From JBGCDD01 sp045105075 (GTDB lineage Bacteria; Pseudomonadota; Alphaproteobacteria; Rhodobacterales; Rhodobacteraceae), in the NCBI GenBank assembly GCA_045105075.1, contig JBGCDD010000041.1, positions 1 to 64,000 on the forward strand: a DNA stretch of 64,000 nt, read 5' to 3'. This document shows positions 1 to 7,622 of the stretch, one piece after another. The notes beneath the pieces are model-generated. The model was not told the origin of the DNA, ran no database searches, and was given only the letters and a program-made list of their open reading frames with translations. The position numbers and the translations under genes were made by a program. The stretch's first letter is position 1; each line of letters opens with the position of its first letter.

Positions 1-22
1 CCGGTGTCAGAACGTGGCTCAT
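1..22 (-). CDS. hutH: Histidine ammonia-lyase, first codons only (cut by window edge)
   Basis: Only seven codons are visible, reading M-S-H-V-L-T-P on the minus strand. The ATG overlaps the stop codon of hutI in an ATGA arrangement, which indicates a translationally coupled next gene of the same operon. HutH would deaminate histidine to urocanate. The identity is inferred from position, because hutI-hutH order is common, and from an N-terminus that fits the family; so little sequence is present that another hut gene cannot be excluded. Confidence 0.5.
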
Positions 23-1221
23 AGCGCGCCTGCGATCACGCGTTGCACCAGCGGGTTGAAGCCGATGCGATAGGCCAGTTCGCTTGGGTGTTCGATGTCC
101 CACACCGCCAGATCGGCGCGCAAACCGGGCGCGAGTTGGCCACAATCCTCAAGACCAAGTGCTGTCGCGGCGTGGCGGGTGACGCCGGCCAGCGCCTCTT
201 CGGGGGTCAGGCGGAACAGGGTGCAGCCCATGTTCATCGCCAGCAAAAGCGAGGTGAGCGGGGACGATCCGGGGTTGGCGTCGCTGGCCAAGGCCATGGC
301 AACGCCCGCCTGACGCAGCGCCTCGACCGGGGGCGCCTGGGTTTCGCGCAGGGTGTAAAACGCGCCGGGCAGCAGGACCGCGACGGTGCCGGCCTGCGCC
401 ATCGCGGCGATCCCATCGGCGCTGAGGTATTCCAAATGATCGGCCGACAACGCGCCGTATCGGGCGGCCAATGCAGCGCCGCCGCGATCTGACAATTGCT
501 CGGCGTGCAGTTTGACCGGCAAGTCAAGCGCGCGGGCGGCGTCGAAAACCCGGGTGATCTGGGCGGGGGAAAAGGCGATGGATTCGCAAAACCCGTCGAC
601 CGCATCGACCAATCCTTCGGCGTGGGCAGCGTGCAAAGCGGGGATGCACACGCGGTCGATATAGGTGTCTGGGTCGGTGTCGACGGGCACCGCATGGGCG
701 CCCAGAAACGATGTGCGCACCCGTACGGGGCGGTGTTTTTCGATGGCGCGGGCGGCGCGTAACATGCGCAATTCGGTGTCTTGGTCCAGCCCATAGCCCG
801 ATTTCACCTCGATCACCGACACGCCTTCGGCGATCAAGGCATCGGCGCGGCGCAGCGCGGTTTTCAGTAATGTGGCATCATCAGCAGCGCGCGTTGCGGT
901 CACGGTTGACACGATGCCACCCCCGGCGCGGGCGATGTCGGCGTAGCTGGCCCCTTGCAGGCGCAGCTCGAATTCGCGGGCGCGCTGGCCGCCATGCACC
1001 AGATGGGTGTGGCAATCAATCAGCGCCGGGGTGATCAGGTGGCCCTGCATGTTGCGCCGCTCAAAGCTTTGAAATTCATCGGGAATATCTTTGCGGGCAC
1101 CAACCCAGGCGATTTTGCCACCGCGCAGCGCAAGCGCGCCGTCATCGATCAAACCATAGGGGGTATCTGGCGCAAGGGTGGCCAAACGGGCGTGGGTCAG
1201 CAGCAAATCGGGAGCAGTCAT
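19..1221 (-). CDS. hutI: Imidazolonepropionase
   Basis: A 400-residue metal-dependent amidohydrolase that opens the imidazolone ring of 4-imidazolone-5-propanoate to N-formimino-L-glutamate, the third step of cytosolic histidine degradation. The metal-binding HTH motif (H71, H73) follows the N-terminal beta-sandwich segment, and the later H-A-E-Q and S-D-x-N-P-G-S-S motifs are those of HutI. Length is normal for the family. It is divergent from hutF-hutC across a short region holding an operator-like palindrome, and its stop overlaps the next gene (hutH) by four bases. It is probably repressed by HutC and induced by urocanate, as in other hut systems. The family assignment is firm. Confidence 0.95.
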   Translation of the reverse strand: MTAPDLLLTHARLATLAPDTPYGLIDDGALALRGGKIAWVGARKDIPDEFQSFERRNMQGHLITPALIDCHTHLVHGGQRAREFELRLQGASYADIARAGGGIVSTVTATRAADDATLLKTALRRADALIAEGVSVIEVKSGYGLDQDTELRMLRAARAIEKHRPVRVRTSFLGAHAVPVDTDPDTYIDRVCIPALHAAHAEGLVDAVDGFCESIAFSPAQITRVFDAARALDLPVKLHAEQLSDRGGAALAARYGALSADHLEYLSADGIAAMAQAGTVAVLLPGAFYTLRETQAPPVEALRQAGVAMALASDANPGSSPLTSLLLAMNMGCTLFRLTPEEALAGVTRHAATALGLEDCGQLAPGLRADLAVWDIEHPSELAYRIGFNPLVQRVIAGAL

Positions 1222-1271
1222 GGTGGATTTCAGACCTTGGGTTGATGCCTGAACGCTACGCAGATAAGGTT

Positions 1272-1289
1272 ATTATGTCCAGACATAAT
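1272..1289. promoter_or_regulatory. Operator-like palindrome between hutI and hutF (putative HutC site)
   Basis: Eight-base arms ATTATGTC and GACATAAT are perfect inverted repeats around a central CA. The site lies 51 bases upstream of the hutI ATG and ends directly at the hutF ribosome binding site, so one bound dimer could silence both directions. HutC, a GntR/UTRA repressor encoded 1.4 kb away, is the obvious candidate. The palindrome is seen; the binding protein is inferred. Confidence 0.7.
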
Positions 1290-1299
1290 GGAGAACGAT

Positions 1300-2661
1300 G
1301 TGAGCCTATTTGCCAAAACCGCGCGCTTGCCTGACGGATGGGCTCAAAATGTGCGCATCCGCCTTGAGGCCGGGCAGATCACGCACATCAGCCCCAACGC
1401 CGAGGCGGCGCCGGACGATGTCCGCGTTGATGCGCTGGTGCCGGCGCTGTGCAATCTGCATTCTCACACGTTCCAGCGCGCGATGGCGGGACGCACCGAA
1501 ACGCGGCGCGCCGGGCGCGACAGTTTTTGGACCTGGCGTGATCTGATGTACCGCTTTCTGGACCATCTGAGCCCCGATCACATCGAGGCGATTGCAACGC
1601 TGGCTTTTATGGAAATGCTGGAATCCGGCTTTGGTGCGGTGGGCGAATTTCACTATGTGCATCATCAACCGGGCGGTGTGCCGTACGGCGATCTGGGCGA
1701 ACTGTCCCAGCGGATCTTCAACGCGGCCGCCAAAACCGGGATTGGATTGACCCATCTGCCGGTGATGTATCGCTATGGCGGGCTGGATCAGCGCGCGCTG
1801 GAGGGCGGACAACAGCGTTTTGGCAATGATCCCGACCGTTTTGAGGCGCTTTTTGCGGCCTGTCAGAGTGGGATTGCGCATCTGCCGGCGGATACGACTC
1901 TGGGCGTGGCGCCGCATTCACTGCGGGCTGTGTCGGCCGCTGATCTGGCGCGGTTGACGGAGCGTTTTGACAGCTGTCCGATCCACATTCACATCGCCGA
2001 ACAGACCAAAGAGGTGGATGACGTGCACGCGGCGTTGGGTGCGCGACCGGTGGAATGGCTGCTGGATCATGCGGCGGTGGATGCGCGGTGGTGTTTGATC
2101 CACGCCACCCATCTGAGCGAGGCGGAAACCCGCGCCATGGCCAAAAGTGGCGCCGTGGCAGGGCTTTGCCCGGTGACCGAGGCCAATCTGGGCGACGGGA
2201 TTTTCAACGCGACAGGCCATTTGGCGGCGGGCGGCAAGTTTGGCGTGGGCACGGACAGCAACGTTTGCATTTCTGCCACCGACGAATTGCGCGCGTTGGA
2301 ATATTCGCAACGACTGCGCGATCGCGCGCGCAATGTTGTGGCCTCGCCCGACACCAGCACCGGGGCGCAGCTTTATCTGGGGGCGGCTTTGGGGGGCGCG
2401 CAGGCGCTTGGGCGCGCGTCGGGGGCGCTGCGGGTTGGGGATTGGGCTGACATGGTTGGCCTGGATGGCAGCGCGGTGACGCTGGCGGGGTTGAGCGGTG
2501 ATCAGCTACTGGATGGGGTGTGTTTTGCTGCGCGCGGCGGTGAGATTTCGGATGTCTGGAGCGCCGGGCGGCATGTGGTGCAAGGTGGGCGCCACATCGC
2601 GCGCGAGCAGATCGAGGCCGGGTATCGCACCGCCCTGAGCGATTTGATGGCGCGGGTATGA
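1300..2661 (+). CDS. hutF: Formimidoylglutamate deiminase
   Basis: HutF converts N-formimino-L-glutamate to N-formyl-L-glutamate and ammonia in the five-step histidine pathway. The protein is an amidohydrolase with the metal motif N-L-H-S-H-T-F-Q-R-A-M-A-G (H54 and H56), a central HIAEQ and a late G-T-D-S-N segment, all matching HutF. I place the start at GTG 1300 because GGAG at 1290-1293 sits six bases upstream; the in-frame ATG at 1288 lies inside the operator palindrome and lacks a binding site. This gives 453 residues. The stop overlaps the hutC start (ATGA). With HutF present, the route should finish through an N-formylglutamate amidohydrolase (HutG), which is not in this window. Confidence 0.93.
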   Translation: MSLFAKTARLPDGWAQNVRIRLEAGQITHISPNAEAAPDDVRVDALVPALCNLHSHTFQRAMAGRTETRRAGRDSFWTWRDLMYRFLDHLSPDHIEAIATLAFMEMLESGFGAVGEFHYVHHQPGGVPYGDLGELSQRIFNAAAKTGIGLTHLPVMYRYGGLDQRALEGGQQRFGNDPDRFEALFAACQSGIAHLPADTTLGVAPHSLRAVSAADLARLTERFDSCPIHIHIAEQTKEVDDVHAALGARPVEWLLDHAAVDARWCLIHATHLSEAETRAMAKSGAVAGLCPVTEANLGDGIFNATGHLAAGGKFGVGTDSNVCISATDELRALEYSQRLRDRARNVVASPDTSTGAQLYLGAALGGAQALGRASGALRVGDWADMVGLDGSAVTLAGLSGDQLLDGVCFAARGGEISDVWSAGRHVVQGGRHIAREQIEAGYRTALSDLMARV

Positions 2662-3356
2662 GCCCTGCGCCAAAGGCCAGTTACCACGCGATCAAGGCCG
2701 AGGTTCTGGAGCGGATCCGGTCGCAAGTTTGGCCCCCCGGTGCGATGTTGCCCGGTGATGTGGTGCTGGCGCGCGAATTTGGGTGTGCGCGGTCGACCCT
2801 GACGCGGGCGATGCAGGAACTGGCCCATGACGGCATTCTGGAACGCAAACGCAAGGCGGGAACGCGGGTGCGCCCGACGCCGGAACGCCATGCCCGGCTG
2901 AGCATTCCACTGGTGCGCGACGAGGTAACGGCGTCGGGCGCGCAGTACAGTTATCAGTTGTTGCGCAGCACTTTGCGTGCGGCTCCGGCCTGGCTGAGCA
3001 CACGGTTGGACATCGCGCCGGGCACTCAGATGTTGTTTCTGGAATGTCTGCACAGCGGCGATGCCACGCCGTTTCAATACGAGCAACGCTGGATCAATCT
3101 GAACGCTGTGGCCGCGCAGGAGGTGGATTTTACGCAGATCAGCCCAAACGCGTGGCTGGTGGCGCATATGCCGCTGAGCAATGCCGAACTGGTGTTTTCC
3201 GCCGCGCCCGCCAACGACGATGTGGCGGGCCATCTCGACGTGCCCCTTGGCTCGCCGGTGTTTGTAAAAGAGCGCGTGACCTGGTTTGACGGCGCGCCCC
3301 TGACCCACACGCGGATGTTTTATCACGCCGGGTATTGCGTGGTCTCACAAATCTAG
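2658..3356 (+). CDS. hutC: Histidine utilization repressor, GntR/HutC family
   Basis: A 232-residue transcription factor with an N-terminal winged helix (about residues 5-72; the segment around G-D-V-V-L-A-R-E-F-G-C-A-R-S-T-L-T-R-A is the recognition-helix region) and a C-terminal UTRA effector domain. HutC proteins bind hut operators and release them when urocanate binds. It is translationally coupled to hutF through an ATGA overlap, so it probably represses its own synthesis via the palindrome at 1272-1289. Family and role are well supported by sequence and neighbourhood; the effector is inferred from known HutC proteins. Confidence 0.92.
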   Translation: MSPAPKASYHAIKAEVLERIRSQVWPPGAMLPGDVVLAREFGCARSTLTRAMQELAHDGILERKRKAGTRVRPTPERHARLSIPLVRDEVTASGAQYSYQLLRSTLRAAPAWLSTRLDIAPGTQMLFLECLHSGDATPFQYEQRWINLNAVAAQEVDFTQISPNAWLVAHMPLSNAELVFSAAPANDDVAGHLDVPLGSPVFVKERVTWFDGAPLTHTRMFYHAGYCVVSQI

Positions 3357-3604
3357 ACGTGGCGGCGACTGGGCTCAGAATCGATGGTTTTTTAGTCGAA
3401 TTTTAGGCGGCGTCGCGTTTACCAATTGGCAACACTGGCTGGGCGTCGCGCTTGATTGTTGCGTGTTTTTTAAGGTTTGGGCCGACATTGCCACAATTCA
3501 AGCCCCATTGCGCCGCAAAAGTTGACGAATTCCAAACTAGCTTTTGAACACAGCGCCAGAACGGCCTGCTGACCCCCGGAAAAAACCCTGACCCTTTTGA
3601 CTGG

Positions 3605-4027
3605 ATGCCCGGCATGACCCGTTTTGGTACATTTGCTTCGTTGTGGAGCGCAGCTTTGCTGTGCACTGCGCCCCTGACTTCTCTCGCTTCTAATCGTGCG
3701 CCTGCGACGATCCATGTGCTGTGCAACACCGATGGTGAGCCGCCGATTTGTGAGGCTTTGGTCAAGGCCATTGCCACCGCGCACCCGCAGCGCACGGTTG
3801 TGTTGCAAGACCGCAAAGCGCCGGTGCCGGATCAGTTGAACATCGCCTATGTGGCGGAAAAAAGCACCAATGATGTGGTGTCGGGGCATTTGATTTGGGT
3901 CGATCCCAAGGGCCAGCGCGGCACCGGCCCCACCATCACGCTGAGTGTCATGGACGCGCGGATGAACCGCTATATGCTGGGTGCTTTTGCCTCGCAGATG
4001 CTGCGCCATAGCGGCCTGCCGATCTGA
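3605..4027 (+). CDS. Small exported protein of unknown function upstream of the RTX protease
   Basis: A 140-residue protein not assigned to a family. Residues 1-29 form a Sec-type signal peptide: an arginine, a hydrophobic core around L-W-S-A-A-L-L-C-T-A-P-L, and an S-L-A-S cleavage context. The mature part is about 110 residues with two cysteines close to its N-terminus (in the V-L-C-N-T and P-I-C-E-A segments) that could form a disulfide in the periplasm. A second in-frame ATG at 3614 is also possible; neither has a clear ribosome binding site. It ends 39 bases before the serralysin-like gene on the same strand. Some serralysin loci carry a small periplasmic protease inhibitor of similar size, but I see no recognisable inhibitor motif, so that role is only a hypothesis. 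Confidence 0.75.
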   Translation: MPGMTRFGTFASLWSAALLCTAPLTSLASNRAPATIHVLCNTDGEPPICEALVKAIATAHPQRTVVLQDRKAPVPDQLNIAYVAEKSTNDVVSGHLIWVDPKGQRGTGPTITLSVMDARMNRYMLGAFASQMLRHSGLPI

Positions 4028-4066
4028 CCCAAAACCCAGCCTAACACCCTGTAAAGGTTTCCTATT

Positions 4067-7003
4067 ATGTGTTTATTGTGCCAATCTCTTGACCCGTCGA
4101 TCAAAACGTATGACAGCCATGGGCTGAACAATCTGAACACCGGGACGGGCAGTTCGAACATCGATGTTTCGGCGTCCAAACCGACCTACAGCTATGATGA
4201 CATCGCCGATTATCTGACCGAGGGGTTCTGGGAAGATCGCGGCGGGGCGATGCGGTCGTATGATGTTGAGGTCGGCGGCACGATCACGGTGAACCTGAAC
4301 GCGCTGACCGCCAATGGGCGCGACACGGCTTTGCAGGCGCTGGATGCGTGGACCGCCGTCAGCGGGTTGCAATTTGAACAGGCCAGCAACGCGCAGATCA
4401 CCTTTGATGACAACCAGTCGGGCGCTTACGCAAGCTCGTCCACGATTGGCAACACGATCATCAGCACAAACATCAATGTGGCGACCAGCTGGGCCAATTA
4501 CGGCGATTATTACCTGCAAACCTACATCCACGAGGTCGGCCATGCGCTGGGTCTGGGCCATTCGGGCAATTACAATGGCAGCGCCGATTACGGGCGCGAT
4601 TCAGACTTTGCCAATGACAGCTGGCAGACCACGATCATGTCGTATTTTGATCAGAACGAGAACCCGAACACGGATGCCAGCCGGGTGTTTCTGGCCACGG
4701 CGCAGCTGGGTGATATCGCAGCGATTCAAAAGCTTTATGGCACGCCGACCAATGTGGAAACCGGTGATACGGTGTACGGCGACAATGAAACCACCGGGCG
4801 GTTTGGCATGGATCTGTCGGGCCAGTACGGGGTTGCGATTGTCGACAGCGCGGGCACGGATCTGATTGATCTGAGCTCGAGCGGGTCGAACCAGCGACTG
4901 GATCTGGGCGCCGAGACCTATTCGGATATCAACGGGCGGGTCGGCAACTTTTCCATCGGGCGCAACACCGTGATCGAAAATGCCAGCACCGGCGCGGGCG
5001 CGGATTTCATCATTGGCAATGACGCCGACAACGCGCTGTCTTCGGGCGCGGGAGACGATGAAATTCAGGCGCTTGGCGGCAATGACGTGCTGATCGGCGG
5101 CGCCGGGGCCGACATTCTGAGCGGCGGATCAGGCGGCGACCGGTTTGTGTATCTGTCGGTGGGCGACGCGGGCGACACGATTACCGATTTTGATCTGGCT
5201 GCGGGCGACCGCATCGATGTCAGCAACCTGTTGGTGGCGATTGATTATCGCGGCGATGACGCGGTGGGCGACGGGCATTTCGCGCTTGAGGCGGGCACCG
5301 GCGGGTCCTACCTGCTGTTTGATGGCGACGGGAATGGCGGGGTTGCAGGCACCCGGTTGGCGTTTTTGACGGGCCTGGCCGCCGACACCGATGTGGCCAC
5401 CATGATCGACACGACAGGCACACCGCCGCCGCCACAGCCGGGATCGCCCGACACGATCTATGTGTTTGACAACTCGTTCACTGATGGCTGGACTGCCGAG
5501 CGCGGCGCGCTGGAAGACACCGATGGCGGCATCGACACGCTGGATCTGAGCAGCGTGACCGTCGCGTCGAGCATCAACCTGACCGATGGCGTGCGCGGCA
5601 AGATCGGCAACAAGGCGCTGACAATTTCAGACGGCACTGTGATCGAAAACCTGATCCTGGGCAGTCATTCCGACAAGGGCTATGGCAACGAGTCCAACAA
5701 CGATATGGCCGGCAATGACGGCAATGACCGTCTTTATGGCCGCGCCGGGGATGATGCGCTGGACGGAGCCGAAGGGCGCGATTCTCTCTATGGAGATGAG
5801 GGCAATGACACCATGAGCGGTGGGCTCGACAATGACCGTATGTATGGCGGCACCGGCAATGACATCATGTCTGGCGGCGACGGGGCCGACTATCTGAAAG
5901 GCGAAGACGGCGATGATGTGATGACCGGCGGCGACGGGCGCGACAAGCTTTATGGCAATGACGGCGACGATGATCTGACCGGCGGCGGCGACGACGATTA
6001 CATCAAGGGTGACGACGGCAATGACCGGCTGGACGGCGGCGACGGGCGTGACAAACTGTATGGCAACGACGGCAATGATGTGCTGATCGGAGGTGGCGCG
6101 GCGGATTACCTCAAAGGCGATGACGGCGACGACATGCTGGATGGCGGCGGCGACAAGGACAAGCTGTATGGCGGCAAGGGCAATGACACCATGACCGCCG
6201 GCGAGGGCGACGATTACATCAAAGGCGACAAGGGTGATGATGTGGCCGAGGGCGGCGCAGGCAAAGACAAAATCTATGGCGATGATGGCAATGACATCCT
6301 GTCCGGAGACGCAGGCGAGGATTACATCAAGGGTGGCAACGGCAACGACATCATCCATGGCGGCGACGACGACGACAAGATTTATGCGGATCGCGGCGAT
6401 GATTACGTTTTGGCTGGAAATGGCGACGACTACGTCAAAGGTGGCAGTGACAATGATCATCTGCGTGGCGGCGACGGTATCGACAAGCTGTATGGTGACG
6501 GCGGCGATGATATGATTTTCGGCGGCAATGGCGATGATTACATCAGCGGCGGCAGCAGCGATGATCACCTGAGCGGTGACGCGGGCAATGACAAACTGCT
6601 TGCATCTTCGGGCAACGACACCCTGTTGGGCGGCGCTGGCGAGGACTCGCTGGACGGCAGTTCCGGTCTTGATCGGCTGGATGGCGGCGCCGGGATCGAT
6701 GTGCTCAAGGGCGGGTCGAGCGCGGATGTCTTTGTGTTCAGCGCCGTGGCGGATCTGGGCGACACGATCAGTGATTTCTCGCTGCGCGGTGGCGACAAGA
6801 TCGAGATGAGCGGCGTGCTGGACGAGCTTGGCACCACGCTGGAGGCCGCGCTGGCGGATGGCAGTTTGTATCTGCGTGCCGATGGGCGATATGCGTCGCT
6901 GAGTTATCAGGATCAGGCGGGCACCGAGATCGACATCGCCTATATGAACCGGATCAAGGCCGACAGCGAGCTGACGCAGGACTGGTTCGAGCTGGCGCTT
7001 TGA
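4067..7003 (+). CDS. Serralysin-like RTX metalloprotease (peptidase M10), type I secreted
   Basis: A 978-residue zinc protease. Residues about 35-225 form the catalytic domain with the motif H-E-V-G-H-A-L-G-L-G-H (H155, E156, H159, H165) and a downstream I-M-S-Y-F Met-turn, as in the serralysin branch of metzincins. A first block of calcium-binding glycine/aspartate nonapeptides lies near residues 315-355, followed by an M10 C-terminal-like segment, a proline-rich linker near 450, and a second, much longer RTX block (about 545-905). There is no N-terminal signal peptide, and the C-terminus ends in hydrophobic residues with W-F-E-L, as expected for type I secretion; no ABC exporter genes are nearby. 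At roughly twice the length of classical serralysins, it appears to have gained the second repeat block. Fold and protease class are well supported; substrate is unknown. Confidence 0.92.
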   Translation: MCLLCQSLDPSIKTYDSHGLNNLNTGTGSSNIDVSASKPTYSYDDIADYLTEGFWEDRGGAMRSYDVEVGGTITVNLNALTANGRDTALQALDAWTAVSGLQFEQASNAQITFDDNQSGAYASSSTIGNTIISTNINVATSWANYGDYYLQTYIHEVGHALGLGHSGNYNGSADYGRDSDFANDSWQTTIMSYFDQNENPNTDASRVFLATAQLGDIAAIQKLYGTPTNVETGDTVYGDNETTGRFGMDLSGQYGVAIVDSAGTDLIDLSSSGSNQRLDLGAETYSDINGRVGNFSIGRNTVIENASTGAGADFIIGNDADNALSSGAGDDEIQALGGNDVLIGGAGADILSGGSGGDRFVYLSVGDAGDTITDFDLAAGDRIDVSNLLVAIDYRGDDAVGDGHFALEAGTGGSYLLFDGDGNGGVAGTRLAFLTGLAADTDVATMIDTTGTPPPPQPGSPDTIYVFDNSFTDGWTAERGALEDTDGGIDTLDLSSVTVASSINLTDGVRGKIGNKALTISDGTVIENLILGSHSDKGYGNESNNDMAGNDGNDRLYGRAGDDALDGAEGRDSLYGDEGNDTMSGGLDNDRMYGGTGNDIMSGGDGADYLKGEDGDDVMTGGDGRDKLYGNDGDDDLTGGGDDDYIKGDDGNDRLDGGDGRDKLYGNDGNDVLIGGGAADYLKGDDGDDMLDGGGDKDKLYGGKGNDTMTAGEGDDYIKGDKGDDVAEGGAGKDKIYGDDGNDILSGDAGEDYIKGGNGNDIIHGGDDDDKIYADRGDDYVLAGNGDDYVKGGSDNDHLRGGDGIDKLYGDGGDDMIFGGNGDDYISGGSSDDHLSGDAGNDKLLASSGNDTLLGGAGEDSLDGSSGLDRLDGGAGIDVLKGGSSADVFVFSAVADLGDTISDFSLRGGDKIEMSGVLDELGTTLEAALADGSLYLRADGRYASLSYQDQAGTEIDIAYMNRIKADSELTQDWFELAL
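5834..6589 (+). repeat. Seven tandem 108-bp units inside the RTX protease gene
   Basis: Seven consecutive 36-residue units, each made of four RTX nonapeptides and each opening with D-(K/R)-(L/M/I)-Y, encode residues 590-841 of the protease. Units begin every 108 bases from 5834 to 6482. Within a unit the second half usually carries D-Y-(I/L/V)-K-G. Each unit is a recognisable but diverged copy, so this is a higher-order repeat rather than a simple nonapeptide array. Confidence 0.9.
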
Positions 7004-7010
7004 CCCAAAG

Positions 7011-7041
7011 ACGCGCGCGGGGAATTGCCAACCGCGCGCGT
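7011..7041 (+). terminator. Strong hairpin after the RTX protease gene
   Basis: Perfect 10-base arms ACGCGCGCGG and CCGCGCGCGT enclose an 11-base loop, starting eight bases after the protease stop. No run of T follows, so it may act as an mRNA 3' stabiliser or a weak/Rho-assisted terminator rather than a classical intrinsic one. Confidence 0.6.
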
Positions 7042-7142
7042 GACCGGGAATAGGTCTTTCAATCGATGAAAAATGCACGCTATGGTAGATTTGTATTTTA
7101 TCAGTCAATTGAAGGCGCATGCAGCGCCCGTGGAAGGAGTTT

Positions 7143-7616
7143 ATGCCTGACACATCTGATCCAAACGGTGGCCTAAGCGCCAAACAACTCGCTTTTCTCA
7201 GCGCGTTTCTGGGCGTGGAACCAACTGCAGCGGCCCCGGTGCCGGCTGTTCTTGGGCTGTGGATGGGCGCCAAACAGACCACGGGTGACCAGCTGAACGA
7301 GCTGCAAAATCATCTGAAAAACAGCGGCTTGGGCTTGTTCGAACGGATCGCCGACAAAGGGCTGCACGGGATCACATCGGGCCAGCTGACGGCGATGCAG
7401 GTGGCGCTGAGCGAGCTTGATAAATCCAACGGTGCCGCCGGCGCGGTGCGCAAGGCGCGCACAGCCATTGCCGATATGCGGGCGTTTTTAACCACCAACG
7501 AGGTGCTGGCGATTCTGGAGCGCAACCCGTTTGACATCCCCGTCAGCATCCGCGCCACGCTGGGCAACGCGTTGGGCGAGATCGAAAAACAGCTGCCCAA
7601 AGACAGCGGGGCATGA
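7143..7616 (+). CDS. 157-residue protein of unknown function, first gene of toxin-like module
   Basis: Not recognised as a family member. The start is placed at ATG 7143 because AAGGAG lies six bases upstream; an in-frame ATG at 7119 would add eight residues but has no binding site. The protein is mostly predicted helical, lacks a signal peptide or membrane segment, and has an alanine/proline-rich stretch near residues 26-36. Only six bases separate its stop from the start of the 1067-residue repeat protein, so the two are almost certainly co-expressed. By position it could be a chaperone, adaptor or structural partner for the large protein; nothing in the sequence proves this. Confidence 0.8.
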   Translation: MPDTSDPNGGLSAKQLAFLSAFLGVEPTAAAPVPAVLGLWMGAKQTTGDQLNELQNHLKNSGLGLFERIADKGLHGITSGQLTAMQVALSELDKSNGAAGAVRKARTAIADMRAFLTTNEVLAILERNPFDIPVSIRATLGNALGEIEKQLPKDSGA

Positions 7617-7622
7617 TCACGG

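Noticed and set aside
5834..6589. Evenly spaced repeats that could be mistaken for a CRISPR array
   Set aside because: The units are diverged, contiguous and fully coding in frame for RTX nonapeptides; there are no spacers.
5627..7282. Open frame of 551 codons on the minus strand opposite the RTX protease
   Set aside because: It mirrors the glycine/aspartate repeats, giving a valine/isoleucine/alanine-rich nonsense protein; the sense strand has clear domains.
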